DNA of 64,000 nt from Sporomusa sp. KB1 (GTDB lineage: Bacteria; Bacillota; Negativicutes; Sporomusales; Sporomusaceae): assembly GCF_007830295.1 (NCBI RefSeq), contig NZ_VLKC01000002.1:4958675-5022674 (forward strand), read 5' to 3'. The notes beneath the pieces are model-generated. The model was not told where the DNA came from. It searched no databases and worked only from the letters and a program-made list of their open reading frames with translations. The position numbers and the translations under genes were made by a program. Positions 42,352 through 51,505 of the stretch are shown one piece after another; positions within the stretch are counted from its first letter, which is position 1; each line of letters begins with the position of its first letter.

Positions 42352-43200
42352 TTATGTTTTGTGTTTTTTTTGGACAGGAATCCATATCTCATAATATCGT
42401 TTATGTTTTTCTGTTTGTGAACACAAGTGATAAACCTCGACTTCGTAATCACTTATTAGTTCATATCCCGAATCCGCGAACCATGCGTCAAATATCTGCT
42501 CACGGAGTTTTGGTAGTTCATCACCGGCGAAACCGCCATACCCAGTAGTAAAGACTGCATATGTTCCGCTTGGAATTTCATGTGCTTCCAGTCCGTCAAA
42601 ATCGACCTCGTCTTTTGCTTTTGCAACCCAATATCGACCGTTGTCCCATATGCCGTACCACACTCCGGGAATTTCTTTGCACAACTTGCTTGGACAGTCG
42701 TCACATTCTCTCGCCCACATTATGTGTTCCTGCTCAAAACGGTTGCCAGCAGTTCCCGAAAATTGTTTCGACAATCCGCACAGTATGATTCCATTCGTTT
42801 CGATAATTTTGAAGTTCATTTCCTGTGCTCCTTTAATCCAAATGTGAAATGAAGCAGGGGGATATACTTTCAGCGGTGCAATCAACGAGCGGGCTTTTGT
42901 CGGCGTAATGCCATGTTGTTTGATAAAAGCTCTTGTGAAAACATCAGCACTGTCATACCCATATTTCAAAGCGACATCAATGACTTTTATATCGGATTCG
43001 CGTAGTTCATAAGCGGAGAGAGTGAGCCGTCTTCTCCGAATGTATTCGTTGAGTGTCATTCCAGTTATATAACTGAAAAATCTACTGAACCCATCCGGTG
43101 TGTAAAGAGTTATATGCGATAGCTCCTCCATATCAATCTCATCACAAATATGAGCTTCGATATATGTAATTGCATCATTAAGTCTTTTCAATATATCCAC
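42352..43200 (-). CDS. AraC-family regulator with GyrI-like effector domain
   Basis: 282 residues, GTG start with GAGGTG upstream. Residues 1-110 are two AraC helix-turn-helix motifs (DEIDMEELSHITLYTPDGFSR, DVALKYGYDSADVFTRAF). From residue 128 a GyrI-like ligand-binding domain follows (FKIIETNGIILCGLSKQFSG, IPSGTYAVFTTG, YHLCSQTEKHKRYYEIWIPV). This architecture resembles Rob/BltR-like drug-responsive regulators. It is flanked by Mob and TnpB relics, so it was probably acquired by transfer. Confidence 0.88.
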   Translation of the reverse strand: MDILKRLNDAITYIEAHICDEIDMEELSHITLYTPDGFSRFFSYITGMTLNEYIRRRRLTLSAYELRESDIKVIDVALKYGYDSADVFTRAFIKQHGITPTKARSLIAPLKVYPPASFHIWIKGAQEMNFKIIETNGIILCGLSKQFSGTAGNRFEQEHIMWARECDDCPSKLCKEIPGVWYGIWDNGRYWVAKAKDEVDFDGLEAHEIPSGTYAVFTTGYGGFAGDELPKLREQIFDAWFADSGYELISDYEVEVYHLCSQTEKHKRYYEIWIPVQKKHKT

Positions 43201-43403
43201 GTTGTTTCACCTCCCGATTGTAATTGTAGCAAATTATACTACCTATTGTCCGACCTTTTAAGGACAAAATTTGGAGGTATATTAGTTCCTATTGTACTTG
43301 CTATGGCTGGTAGCGTTAGTTTTCACTGCATAATTCTCCTTTCAAAAGTTTAAATATAAGTCTATACTAAAGTATATAGAGCATTTCAATAGGGAGATAT
43401 GTT

Positions 43404-43641
43404 ATGCCAACTATCACCAAAACCATATCCGTAAAAATTGATGACCCGACTAAAACCAAACTGGAAACATTACAGGACTTACTCACCATTAGTGCGGACT
43501 TATCGCACTACTACGTTGCAAAAATGGAAGCTTTAGACACAGAGTCAAAGAAAGTCCTACATTGAAACCTACAATGAAGTCAAAACCATGTTTCCTGACA
43601 TTCCTACCGGGCTCATTCAGAAATCTACTTCCCTTTGCTAG
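43404..43641 (+). pseudogene. TnpB (IS200/IS605 OrfB) N-terminal remnant
   Basis: The frame from ATG 43404 reads TITKTISVKIDDPTKTKLE and LQDLLTISADLSHYYV, then stops; another frame continues SYIETYNEVKTMFPDIPTGL. Together they match the N-terminus of TnpB-like transposon proteins. The gene is frameshifted near 43550 and truncated at about 80 codons; no RuvC part remains. Confidence 0.6.
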
Positions 43642-43692
43642 TACAATGAAAGAGCATAATGTTAATCTTATCTGAGGATGTGATGATAGAAA

Positions 43693-44835
43693 ATGCGTAT
43701 TGTTGTAGCACCAGACTCCTATAAGGGCAGCCTATCTGCTGTAGCTGTGGCTGCAGCTATGGAACAGGGAATACTTGCGGTTTTTCCCAGCGCTAAGATA
43801 CATAAAGTGCCAATAGCCGACGGTGGCGAGGGAACGGTTGAAGCCTTAGTAACGGCCACAAACGGTCGTATCATCCGCCAGGATGTCCTAGGTCCTTTAG
43901 GTGAACCGCAAAAAGCGTACTGGGGTCTATTAGGAGATGGCAAGACTGCGATCATTGAAATGGCTGCTGCTTCCGGCCTGCCTCTTGTTCCCAAAGCAAA
44001 ACGCAACCCCGGGCTAGCTACCACTTTTGGTACAGGTCAACTAATGAAAGCCGCGCTCGATCAGGGTATCTTGAAAATTATTATTGGTATTGGCGGCAGC
44101 GCAACCAATGATGGCGGGGCCGGTATGGCGCAGGCGTTAGGAGCCAAATTCTATGATGAGTCAGGCAATGAACTGCCTTATGGCGGCGCAGCTCTAGCTA
44201 AGCTTGCCAGCATTGACCTCTCCGGCCTGGATACCAGATTAAAAACGGCTTCTATTTTAGTAGCCTGTGATGTTGACAATCCATTATGCGGCCCCCAGGG
44301 AGCTTCGGCAGTATATGGACCACAAAAAGGGGCTACACCGGAAGTAGTAGCCGAATTGGATGCTGCCCTCAGGCAATTTGCCGTTGTCGCCCAAAAAGCC
44401 ACCAACAAGGATGTAGCCGAATTACCAGGCGCCGGTGCTGCCGGAGGCTTAGGCGCCGGTCTATTGTTCTTTACAAATGCCCAGCTTAGACCAGGAGTAG
44501 AAATTGTCCTCGAAACTACAGGCTTTGCCGATATTGTTAAAGAAGCCTGCCTCGTCATTACCGGTGAAGGCAATACGGATTTTCAGACAGCTTTTGGCAA
44601 AGCTCCTGTCGGCGTAGCCAAAATTGCCAGGCAGTTTGCCGTTCCCACTGTTTGCCTGTCAGGCGGTCTTGGCAAAGATCACGAACAAGTACTGCAGCAC
44701 GGTATTGACGGGGTAATGAGTATTGTTCCCCATCCCATGTCACTTGAAGAATGCATAAACTCTGCAGCAACACTTGTTGAAGCCGCAACTGCCAGAGTAT
44801 GCCGCTTAATTAGTATCGGCATTACTTTAAAGTGA
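43693..44835 (+). CDS. Glycerate kinase (GlxK/GarK type)
   Basis: 380 residues. MRIVVAPDSYKGSLSAVAVA at the start, ADGGEGTVEALV, GIGGSATNDGGAGMAQALG and GAGAAGGLGAGLL are the signature elements. Phosphorylates glycerate to 2-phosphoglycerate. A weak GGATG-type site precedes the ATG. The convergent permease gene beyond the terminator could be a partner for glycerate or similar acids, but this is unproven. Confidence 0.93.
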   Translation: MRIVVAPDSYKGSLSAVAVAAAMEQGILAVFPSAKIHKVPIADGGEGTVEALVTATNGRIIRQDVLGPLGEPQKAYWGLLGDGKTAIIEMAAASGLPLVPKAKRNPGLATTFGTGQLMKAALDQGILKIIIGIGGSATNDGGAGMAQALGAKFYDESGNELPYGGAALAKLASIDLSGLDTRLKTASILVACDVDNPLCGPQGASAVYGPQKGATPEVVAELDAALRQFAVVAQKATNKDVAELPGAGAAGGLGAGLLFFTNAQLRPGVEIVLETTGFADIVKEACLVITGEGNTDFQTAFGKAPVGVAKIARQFAVPTVCLSGGLGKDHEQVLQHGIDGVMSIVPHPMSLEECINSAATLVEAATARVCRLISIGITLK

Positions 44836-44883
44836 GGCTAATTCTTTCCTGCGGGTAACACTTATAGTAGTAACTAGGGCAAC

Positions 44884-44912
44884 GGGGGCGACCTGAAATC
44901 TGCAGGTCACCC
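44884..44912 (+). terminator. Terminator of glycerate kinase
   Basis: GACCTG / CAGGTC stem extended by GGG and CCC, followed by TTCTTTT. Confidence 0.7.
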
Positions 44913-44929
44913 TTCTTTTAAGTGCTTAG

Positions 44930-46303
44930 TCATCCGGCAAACTGACCCCAATAATATGCAAATACCAATCCGACAACAAAATAAATCAAACAAAAATGCC
45001 AGTTCCAAGTAATAGCTATATCTCGGGGTCTGACATTAATCAATTTGGCAGTTGTCATAACCAGTCCGGCAAAAGGAGAAACCATATAAGATATCGACCC
45101 GCCTACAGCAAGACACAGTGCTACTGTAAGCGAAGTAACTGGCAACGCCAGCAGGGTAAGGATTTTTCCAAACATAACCAGGGTTACAAATGGGTGGAGT
45201 CCCAGCACCGCAGTAACAATAATTAATAACGGTATCATGGCAATAGAAGCTATCCCTAACCAAGCTGCGAGCTGCTGCAAACCAGTTTGGATAATTGGCA
45301 TAAAGCTGGAATGTTCTAAGGCTGTCGAAAAAATCCCTATTGCAATAAAAAACGGGGCTAAATCAGCTGTTTTTAAAACGCCTTCTTGCCAATAACTGCT
45401 GATAACTGCCCCCGTGTTCGGGTTGCGGATAAAGCTTACCATCCATACGGAAATAACTACAAAACCAGCCAGAATAATTCGATTATATGCAGCCCCCACA
45501 TGCAGCTTATCAAAAAACATTGTAAGTGAAATCAGACTGCTAACGACTAGTATGATATGCAGAGCTTTTTGCCCTTCCTGCTTATGACTAATTGTCACCG
45601 TTTCATCAGCGGCGGCCGATTGGCTGGTTTTACTGCTTAGATTGCCGTTCAATTCAAGAAAATAAGCAATACCCATACCAATTATACTTAACACCACCCC
45701 AGGCCAGAAAACTGCGGACCAGCTTATACCAGTCGCCTGAATGACCAGAAAAAGATTAATCGCTCCAGGCGCCCACAGGGAGGTTAGTGCATATCCACGC
45801 GTAATAGCTACTGCAATAAACTGTTTATAGTTCTCAACAGAATTTTTTAGAGTGTGTCCCATTAGAGACACCATAACAGGAATAGCGCCAAACATCAAAA
45901 AGCTTGTAAATAGATGGGTAGCGGCCATAGTAAATAAAAAGAGTGCGCCCTCACCTTTGAAAGTTTTATTGAGCCAATAGCGTATTGCCTCATTATATTC
46001 GCCAATTCTTATTGGCATAGAAAAAGTCTGCATGACTACCAATATGGCAATTACATTGGTCATGGAGTTCACGCCTGCTATCCAAATCTGCATAGGCTGC
46101 GCAAAATAAACCAACATGGCAGTACCTAGTACCAGGAAGGCCAGGGTAGCTTTAACAAAGCCTTTTCCCATCATAGTCAAACCTGTTAAAAGCACTGCAA
46201 GTGCGGTCACAAATAGTGCCTGTGATATATCAATCGTAATGAACGGTTTTATCAGATGCAAAACGGCTAGCAGTAAAAGAGTGATTTTGCAAATTAATTT
46301 CAT
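44930..46303 (-). CDS. Putative ion-transporter-superfamily permease
   Basis: 457 residues with about twelve membrane helices. Features such as VNSMTNVIAILVVMQTFSMP, SLWAPGAINLFLVIQATGIS and GGSISYMVSPFAGLVMTTAK resemble organic-acid permeases of the IT superfamily (DASS, Dcu-like), with the paired hairpin regions in each half. GGGAGAAG sets the ATG at 46303. Substrate unknown; a carboxylate is likely. Confidence 0.65.
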   Translation of the reverse strand: MKLICKITLLLLAVLHLIKPFITIDISQALFVTALAVLLTGLTMMGKGFVKATLAFLVLGTAMLVYFAQPMQIWIAGVNSMTNVIAILVVMQTFSMPIRIGEYNEAIRYWLNKTFKGEGALFLFTMAATHLFTSFLMFGAIPVMVSLMGHTLKNSVENYKQFIAVAITRGYALTSLWAPGAINLFLVIQATGISWSAVFWPGVVLSIIGMGIAYFLELNGNLSSKTSQSAAADETVTISHKQEGQKALHIILVVSSLISLTMFFDKLHVGAAYNRIILAGFVVISVWMVSFIRNPNTGAVISSYWQEGVLKTADLAPFFIAIGIFSTALEHSSFMPIIQTGLQQLAAWLGIASIAMIPLLIIVTAVLGLHPFVTLVMFGKILTLLALPVTSLTVALCLAVGGSISYMVSPFAGLVMTTAKLINVRPRDIAITWNWHFCLIYFVVGLVFAYYWGQFAG

Positions 46304-46814
46304 CTTATCTTCTCCCAACTTGAGAAGGGTTACTTTTTGGCAAACCCTGTAAGGACGGATATAATATTAGCACAACTCTTGGTTTCAGGCAACAGCGCCT
46401 CTGCGATATTTGAGTCATGATCTGAAAAGTATAGTACAGGCTAATTCCCACTCGCTTATATTGAGTTTGATGCGAATATATTCAAGCCGTTCATCTGCCA
46501 AAAGTAATGATAACCCTTGTAATATAAAGGGTTATCATTACTTTAATGAGCAATTTCCGCATCAATTATTTACGTCATACATAAAATGCGATAAAATAAT
46601 ATTATGTATGATGTAATCGAGGTATAAACCATTCAACACCCGCAATATAACAGAAAAATAGTAATTTAATTGAATTTTAATCTCGCCACTTGTTCAACGA
46701 ACGTCAAAACCGGAAGTTTATCTACAATCCAACCTCGGGTATAAAAATATGTAATCCTAACTTGCCCCCAAGTGGGTGGGTTGGGCAAAATACCCATATT
46801 GGAGGATAGTGATT
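46304..46814. other. Divergent promoter region with a perfect 18-bp hairpin
   Basis: Between the permease and Crp/Fnr genes. No gene seen. AAAGTAATGATAACCCTT (46501-46518) and its exact inverse (46527-46544) make an AT-rich perfect hairpin with an eight-base loop. Confidence 0.5.
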
Positions 46815-47495
46815 ATGACCCAACGATGCATGAAAAATTTAGATATCTTTTCCGCTTTAAGTCACACTGATCGCGAACAGATTGGCGATCTCGCTCTTAA
46901 GAAAATTTACCGTAAAAATGAGCTGGTTTTCACTGAAGGAGTGGAGGCAGACTCGATCTACCTCATTAAATCCGGTAGGGTGAAGCTATATAAGATATCA
47001 GAAGATGGTAGGGAATTTACGCTCGACTACTTGAAATCTGAAGACATTTTTGGTGAAGTCACTTTTTTCGAGAACGCTGTGCATACCATGAATGCCGTAG
47101 CCATGGAAGACACATTTATATGCTGCTGCACTAAGGAACTCTTTATCAAGCTCTTAAGCAATCCCCAAACAGCGTTCAAAATTGTCCAATATCTGGGCAA
47201 AAAAATGAATGCGTATACTGAGCACATGTCTCACACCGCCTTTAAAGACGTAAAAGGCAGGGTGCTAGGTGTGCTTTGCCGATTGGCGGAAAGCTACGGG
47301 ACACCAACCGGTGCCGGACTTACCATAGCACTGGATCTCACACATCAGGATATCGGTAGCCTTGTCAACGCCTCTCGAGTTATGGTGACAAATGTGTTAG
47401 GTGAATTACGCAAAGAGCATCTGGTTCATATTGATGGTCATCGTATTACCTTGCCTACTGAAAGCATTACGATGCATCAGAATCGGGGCATTTAA
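46815..47495 (+). CDS. Crp/Fnr-family transcriptional regulator
   Basis: 226 residues. N-terminal cyclic-nucleotide-binding fold (ELVFTEGVEADSIYLIKSGRV, EDIFGEVTFFE) and a C-terminal HTH_Crp domain (LTHQDIGSLVNASRVMVTNV). Cysteines at CMKN and CCCT are too irregular for an Fnr-type [4Fe-4S] centre. GGAGGATAGTGATT sets the ATG at 46815. The divergent permease gene could be a target. Confidence 0.9.
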   Translation: MTQRCMKNLDIFSALSHTDREQIGDLALKKIYRKNELVFTEGVEADSIYLIKSGRVKLYKISEDGREFTLDYLKSEDIFGEVTFFENAVHTMNAVAMEDTFICCCTKELFIKLLSNPQTAFKIVQYLGKKMNAYTEHMSHTAFKDVKGRVLGVLCRLAESYGTPTGAGLTIALDLTHQDIGSLVNASRVMVTNVLGELRKEHLVHIDGHRITLPTESITMHQNRGI

Positions 47496-47538
47496 GTAAA
47501 TTATTAGTCTGGTTTATAATCTTTTAATAGAAACATGA

Positions 47539-47580
47539 GCGTGTCGCAAAACGTTTTTTGAAAAACGCAGAGCGACACGC
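47539..47580 (+). terminator. Terminator after the Crp/Fnr gene
   Basis: GCGTGTCGC / GCGACACGC stem followed by CTTTTTGGG. Confidence 0.7.
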
Positions 47581-47703
47581 CTTTTTGGGTAATTTAGGAA
47601 GGAAACTCCTAGTAGGGAGAATGAAAAAAAGAAGCCGCAGTCGGTTTATGTGCACAACAAAACAGAGGAAGCCTCTTCCTCTAAAAAAATCTGTATATAG
47701 TTG

Positions 47704-49314
47704 TCAGGCCGCTTTGGGAATATGTAAATAGGTTCCACAGCGGCCGCTTTGGATTTTGTTATGGAGTTTGTTTAGGTTATACCCCATACATAGCAGCAAC
47801 AACTCGGTCTGGACCTTGCCTTTGCCCCTCAGCAGAAACCGTCGGAAGCCCATGTCCTGTTTAAGTACACCGAACGCTCCCTCTACCTGGATGGAGCGGT
47901 TTATGCGCAAGAGGACACCTTCCTCACTTTGAATGCGCGCCTGCATTTCCTGCCTCTGCCTGAGAAAGGTTTTGGATACGTACAGGTTCTTGCTCCGTTC
48001 TTCGAGCGGCGTCTTGCTCTTGCCTTTAATGCATTGGGCCTTATACGGACAGCCGGCACACTCGGTGCAGGCGTAGACCGTTGTCACAATGGGATAACCC
48101 GCCTTTGACTTGGTTTTTTTTTCATACGCCGCCTTGATGGGGTGGCCCCTGTGGCAGCGGTAACTATCGCTTTTCGCATCATAGGGCATATTCTCACGCT
48201 TGCCGATGTCACTTTGGTATTTGCGGGTTTTGGCTTTATCGTGATTCGACGGCTTAATAAATGCTATTTGTCCGTTTTCTTCGCACCAGGTGTAGTTTTC
48301 TTCACTCTCGAACCCCGCGTCCGCTACAGGCTTGGTATATCCCAGTCCTTTGAGCGTCTTCAGCATCGGGATGAATGTTTGGCTGTCGCTTCGTTCCTGA
48401 CTGATCATGGCAGATACGATATATTCTGCATCTACCGCCAGTGTCGCGTTGTATCCCGGTTTAAGCTGCCCGTTTTTCATATGGTCTTCCTTCATCCGCA
48501 GGAAGGTGGCGTCTCTGTCCGTCTTGGAAAAGCTGTTGCGTTCCCCGAAGCTGTGGTTGTAGTCGTTGTACTTCTTCTGCCGGGCAAGATATTCGTCTAC
48601 CGTTTCTATCGCCCGCTGCAGTGGCGCCTTACGCTGTCCCTTGCCGTGGACAAAGACGATGCCGCGTTCGGCTTGCAGCGCTTTGAGCCGTTTGCGCAGC
48701 TTTTTCAGGTCTTTGGCCTTGATCGTCTGACCGACAGGAAAGCGCAGACCGAACTCTGCCGCCAGCACCGGGAGCTGAGCTTTCATTTTTTCCTGCAGCT
48801 TCTCCTCGTTCTTTTGCGTCGATTTCTTCCAGACAAAGCTGTAGCGGTTGGCATTGGCCTCCAGCTTGGTTCCGTCGATGAAGGCGCTTGACAGTGACAG
48901 TTCGCCCGCATCGGCCAGCAGTAGCACAAGCTGGGTAAACAGGTCGTCTACAACCTCTGCCAACCGCTCGCTGCGAAACCGGGCAATCGTGGCGTGGTCC
49001 GGTGCTTTTTCCCGGCCCAGCAGGTACATGAAATTGACGTCTCGCCGGCAGGATTGTTCCAGTTTGCGGCTGGAATAAATGCCATTCATGTATCCATATA
49101 CGAGAATTTTAAACAGACGTTTCGGTGACTTCTCGATTCTCCCCAGGCGGGAGTACGCGGCATACAATCTTCTGTAATCCATCCTTTCCATGACCGCGTT
49201 GAGTAATCGCACCGAATCATCTGCCGGGATCATTTCTCCGATGTCCATGGGGATAACCAGTTGATATACATTCCCGTTTGTTGTATAATCTGGTTGTAAT
49301 TTCTTTGTTTTCAC
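47704..49314 (-). CDS. IS1182-family transposase
   Basis: 536 residues, full length. DUF772-type N-terminus (MDIGEMIPADDSVRLLNAVM, DHATIARFRSERL), DDE residues around SSAFIDGTKLEANANRYSF, VADAGFESEENY and INRSIQVEGAFGVLKQDMGF, and a Cys-rich zinc site CTECAGCPYKAQC. GC content is higher than its surroundings. The gene appears intact and the element could be active. Confidence 0.93.
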   Translation of the reverse strand: MKTKKLQPDYTTNGNVYQLVIPMDIGEMIPADDSVRLLNAVMERMDYRRLYAAYSRLGRIEKSPKRLFKILVYGYMNGIYSSRKLEQSCRRDVNFMYLLGREKAPDHATIARFRSERLAEVVDDLFTQLVLLLADAGELSLSSAFIDGTKLEANANRYSFVWKKSTQKNEEKLQEKMKAQLPVLAAEFGLRFPVGQTIKAKDLKKLRKRLKALQAERGIVFVHGKGQRKAPLQRAIETVDEYLARQKKYNDYNHSFGERNSFSKTDRDATFLRMKEDHMKNGQLKPGYNATLAVDAEYIVSAMISQERSDSQTFIPMLKTLKGLGYTKPVADAGFESEENYTWCEENGQIAFIKPSNHDKAKTRKYQSDIGKRENMPYDAKSDSYRCHRGHPIKAAYEKKTKSKAGYPIVTTVYACTECAGCPYKAQCIKGKSKTPLEERSKNLYVSKTFLRQRQEMQARIQSEEGVLLRINRSIQVEGAFGVLKQDMGFRRFLLRGKGKVQTELLLLCMGYNLNKLHNKIQSGRCGTYLHIPKAA

Positions 49315-49328
49315 AAACTTGATTTTAC

Positions 49329-49376
49329 AACAAAAGACGGCTCCCGGCTACATACCGGGGCCGTCTTTTGTTTTTT
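49329..49376. terminator. Hairpin inside the IS right end
   Basis: ACAAAAGACGGC ... GCCGTCTTTTGT with TTTTTTT after it on the plus strand, upstream of the transposase start. Insertion sequences often carry such terminators to block read-through into the transposase. Confidence 0.6.
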
Positions 49377-49423
49377 TAGGCCTGCTTTAGTGCAACAGCC
49401 CCATGTTTCTATTTTGAAGTAAG

Positions 49424-49516
49424 TTACACCATCAGCAACTTTCGCAAATTTTCCGAATCAATAGAAACAATCTCTATCGGGACTTCGGTAAAGTCAAAAA
49501 ACTCTAGAATCTTCAT
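49424..49516 (-). pseudogene. DUF1638 C-terminal remnant
   Basis: A 30-residue frame, starting MKILEFFDFTEVPIEIVSID, matches the C-terminus of DUF1638 copy 3 (LLEFFEYTRVPIEV). There is a stop two codons upstream and no other DUF1638 part. It lies just outside the IS1182 right end, so the element may have destroyed the rest of the gene. Confidence 0.6.
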
Positions 49517-49561
49517 CTTTCAATATGGCGCAACACAAAAATTGTTTTGGTTTATTACTCA

Positions 49562-50218
49562 TCATACTTCCTTTTTAAGTATCTCGGTAATTAATCTGCC
49601 CAATCTACTAGCTTCTTCCATTGATGGCTGATCTTCGAAATTGTTAACACCGGCTTTTGCTACCGTGGCGGTCGGACCTAATAGCATTTTAAGACCAGAT
49701 ATCTCACACGTGTCACCAACGCCGCATCTGATACAAGGCACGTTACCCATGACTTTCACCCCACCAAGATAGTTCATTCCTTCCTCCATCATATAGTACA
49801 TGATGGAATTTTGCCCCATAGAAGCCGCCTGCGGCAACTCAAGATTTTCTTCTGGCGCTGCATGTGTAACCACGGAAACAGCTGGTTTACCTTTCATATA
49901 GTTCTTTAAATGCCGGTTAGCAAAACATCTCTCCATGAAGGCCTTTGTACGTGAATCCAATGATGAGTAAGGCGTCCATCCTCCTATCACAATTGCAGCT
50001 GCTTCCCTAGCTTTTTCAATTAGCATAGGACCATCGTCATCTGTAATTGCGCACTTATTCGTGTATACACATTTCAGACAGTGCATGCAACCAGAGAATT
50101 TATAATCGCTCAATTTGATAAACTCTGCTTCCAATCCTGTTGCATCCAATATTGCCTTGACAGCGCGGTCGGTATTGCTGTTGGAAATAGGTGAGCCTGA
50201 AACTCCAAGTACTTTCAC
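49562..50218 (-). CDS. Flavodoxin-like NAD(P)H-dependent reductase / iron-sulfur flavoprotein
   Basis: 218 residues, GTG start with AAAGGAGG. MKVLGVSGSPISNSNTDRAV is the FMN phosphate loop; CMHCLKCVYTNKC gives a compact Cys cluster typical of iron-sulfur flavoproteins. A later CIRCGVGDTC pair adds possible ligands. Transfers electrons in anaerobic redox metabolism; partner unknown. The DUF1638 remnant next to it suggests it once belonged to the same type of island as at 21-33 kb. Confidence 0.82.
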   Translation of the reverse strand: MKVLGVSGSPISNSNTDRAVKAILDATGLEAEFIKLSDYKFSGCMHCLKCVYTNKCAITDDDGPMLIEKAREAAAIVIGGWTPYSSLDSRTKAFMERCFANRHLKNYMKGKPAVSVVTHAAPEENLELPQAASMGQNSIMYYMMEEGMNYLGGVKVMGNVPCIRCGVGDTCEISGLKMLLGPTATVAKAGVNNFEDQPSMEEASRLGRLITEILKKEV

Positions 50219-50458
50219 TATTTTTTGCCTCCTTTAAATTCTGCTGATCACAACTATGTTGTTAAAAAATATATTATACTAATTTTCTTATTATAGTTGT
50301 AAAGTGTTTTACACAATCTAAAAAAAAATTAAAGGTATCCGGCCTGAGCGGGTGCAGTGGACTTGACTTCAATTGCTTCGACTCTTACACTAATATTATT
50401 AATTAACCTAGGGAGGAGTCTCCCGATTTTTATTGTATAGTAACGTTGAGGTGTTTAG

Positions 50459-51361
50459 ATGCGTGTACATTTACTTTTAGTCCTTGTTGCTTTTCTCTGG
50501 GGAATAAACGCGCCGATCATGAAGATTGGACTTATCCATATTCCGTCCATGCCGTACAATGCAGTCCGCTTGTTTGCTGCCTTAGCGGTTGGCTGGCTTG
50601 TTTTACGGCGGATGTGCATATGGATACCCCTCAGGCGTGAAGATTGGAAAACTCTTACGATATCCAGTCTGGGCTTCTTCTGTTTTCAACTCTTTTTTAC
50701 CTTTGGTGTGCAGTTAACCACTGCTGGTAATGCATCACTTATTTTGGCCTGCCTACCTGTCAGTATCGCCATTATCAACCACTTTCACCAGCTTGAAAGC
50801 ATCAAGTCACATACCATCACGGGTATCCTCCTCTCGCTGGCCGGCATATCCCTAATGGTAGCTGGTACAAACACAGAAATCAGCCTTGCGGGAGATCATA
50901 CTATCGGTGCTGTGCTGCTTTTGTTTGCTCAATTGAGTTATGGCTACTACACGGTCTTTTCCCGGCCATTATCAGCCACTTATTCAGCCTATCAAATTAC
51001 TGCTTATATTTTGCTGATTTCCACCGGGCTGTTTACCCTTGTATCTTTGCCATCAGTTATCGCCGTAGACTGGCAGGCAGTACCCTGGCCTGGCTGGGCC
51101 AGTATAGTATACTCAGGGATTTTTCCGCTATGTTTGGCCAACTGTCTTTGGATATGGGGAACAGCCAAGGCTGGCAGCACCACCGCATCCCTGTACAACA
51201 ACCTGTCACCTGTTTTTGCCGTCGCTGGCGGCTACTTCTTCTTGGGAGAAACCTTTGGTTGGTTCCAATTCATTGGCGCAGTTACCATCTTGGTTGGTCT
51301 GTATGTTTCCAAAGGCAAGAGCACAAAAACTGTAACAGAAAAATGCAATGAGTCGGCATAG
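50459..51361 (+). CDS. EamA/DMT-family transporter
   Basis: 300 residues with ten membrane helices in two EamA repeats (VAFLWGINAPIMKIGLIHIP; later FAQLSYGYYTVFSRPLSATY). C-terminal repeat ends in GAVTILVGLYVSK. Generic drug/metabolite exporter; substrate unknown. GAGGTG precedes the ATG. Confidence 0.9.
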   Translation: MRVHLLLVLVAFLWGINAPIMKIGLIHIPSMPYNAVRLFAALAVGWLVLRRMCIWIPLRREDWKTLTISSLGFFCFQLFFTFGVQLTTAGNASLILACLPVSIAIINHFHQLESIKSHTITGILLSLAGISLMVAGTNTEISLAGDHTIGAVLLLFAQLSYGYYTVFSRPLSATYSAYQITAYILLISTGLFTLVSLPSVIAVDWQAVPWPGWASIVYSGIFPLCLANCLWIWGTAKAGSTTASLYNNLSPVFAVAGGYFFLGETFGWFQFIGAVTILVGLYVSKGKSTKTVTEKCNESA

Positions 51362-51376
51362 CTTGCAAAAGCAAAC

Positions 51377-51408
51377 ATCCCGCATTCCGTTAGTTTGGAG
51401 TGCGGGAT
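51377..51408 (+). terminator. Terminator of the EamA gene
   Basis: ATCCCGCATTCC / GGAGTGCGGGAT stem followed by TTATTATATTTC. Confidence 0.8.
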
Positions 51409-51505
51409 TTATTATATTTCGTTACTGCTCTACCATGCAATATCAGCACCGCTGCCAATATCTATTGACATGATCTTCCCATCCTTTGTTGAATTACAAA
51501 TCGCC

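Larger units (their letters stand above)
47538..49403. mobile_element. IS1182-family insertion sequence (ends approximate)
   Basis: The transposase gene lies on the minus strand. At the right, GGGGCTGTTGCACTAAA (read on the minus strand, ends at 49403) looks like an IS end. At the left, GCGTGTCGCAAAA near 47539 is a partial match and also belongs to a terminator hairpin, so the left boundary is uncertain. The total of about 1.87 kb fits the family. No target duplication is evident by eye. Confidence 0.55.

Noticed and set aside
48142..48891. Long plus-strand open frame of 249 codons
   Set aside because: It lies antisense inside the IS1182 transposase gene, whose protein is clearly recognisable; the frame is a by-product of its GC-rich codon use.
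47704..49314. IS1182 transposase as a decayed copy
   Set aside because: The frame is full-length with DDE and zinc motifs, so it is treated as intact.
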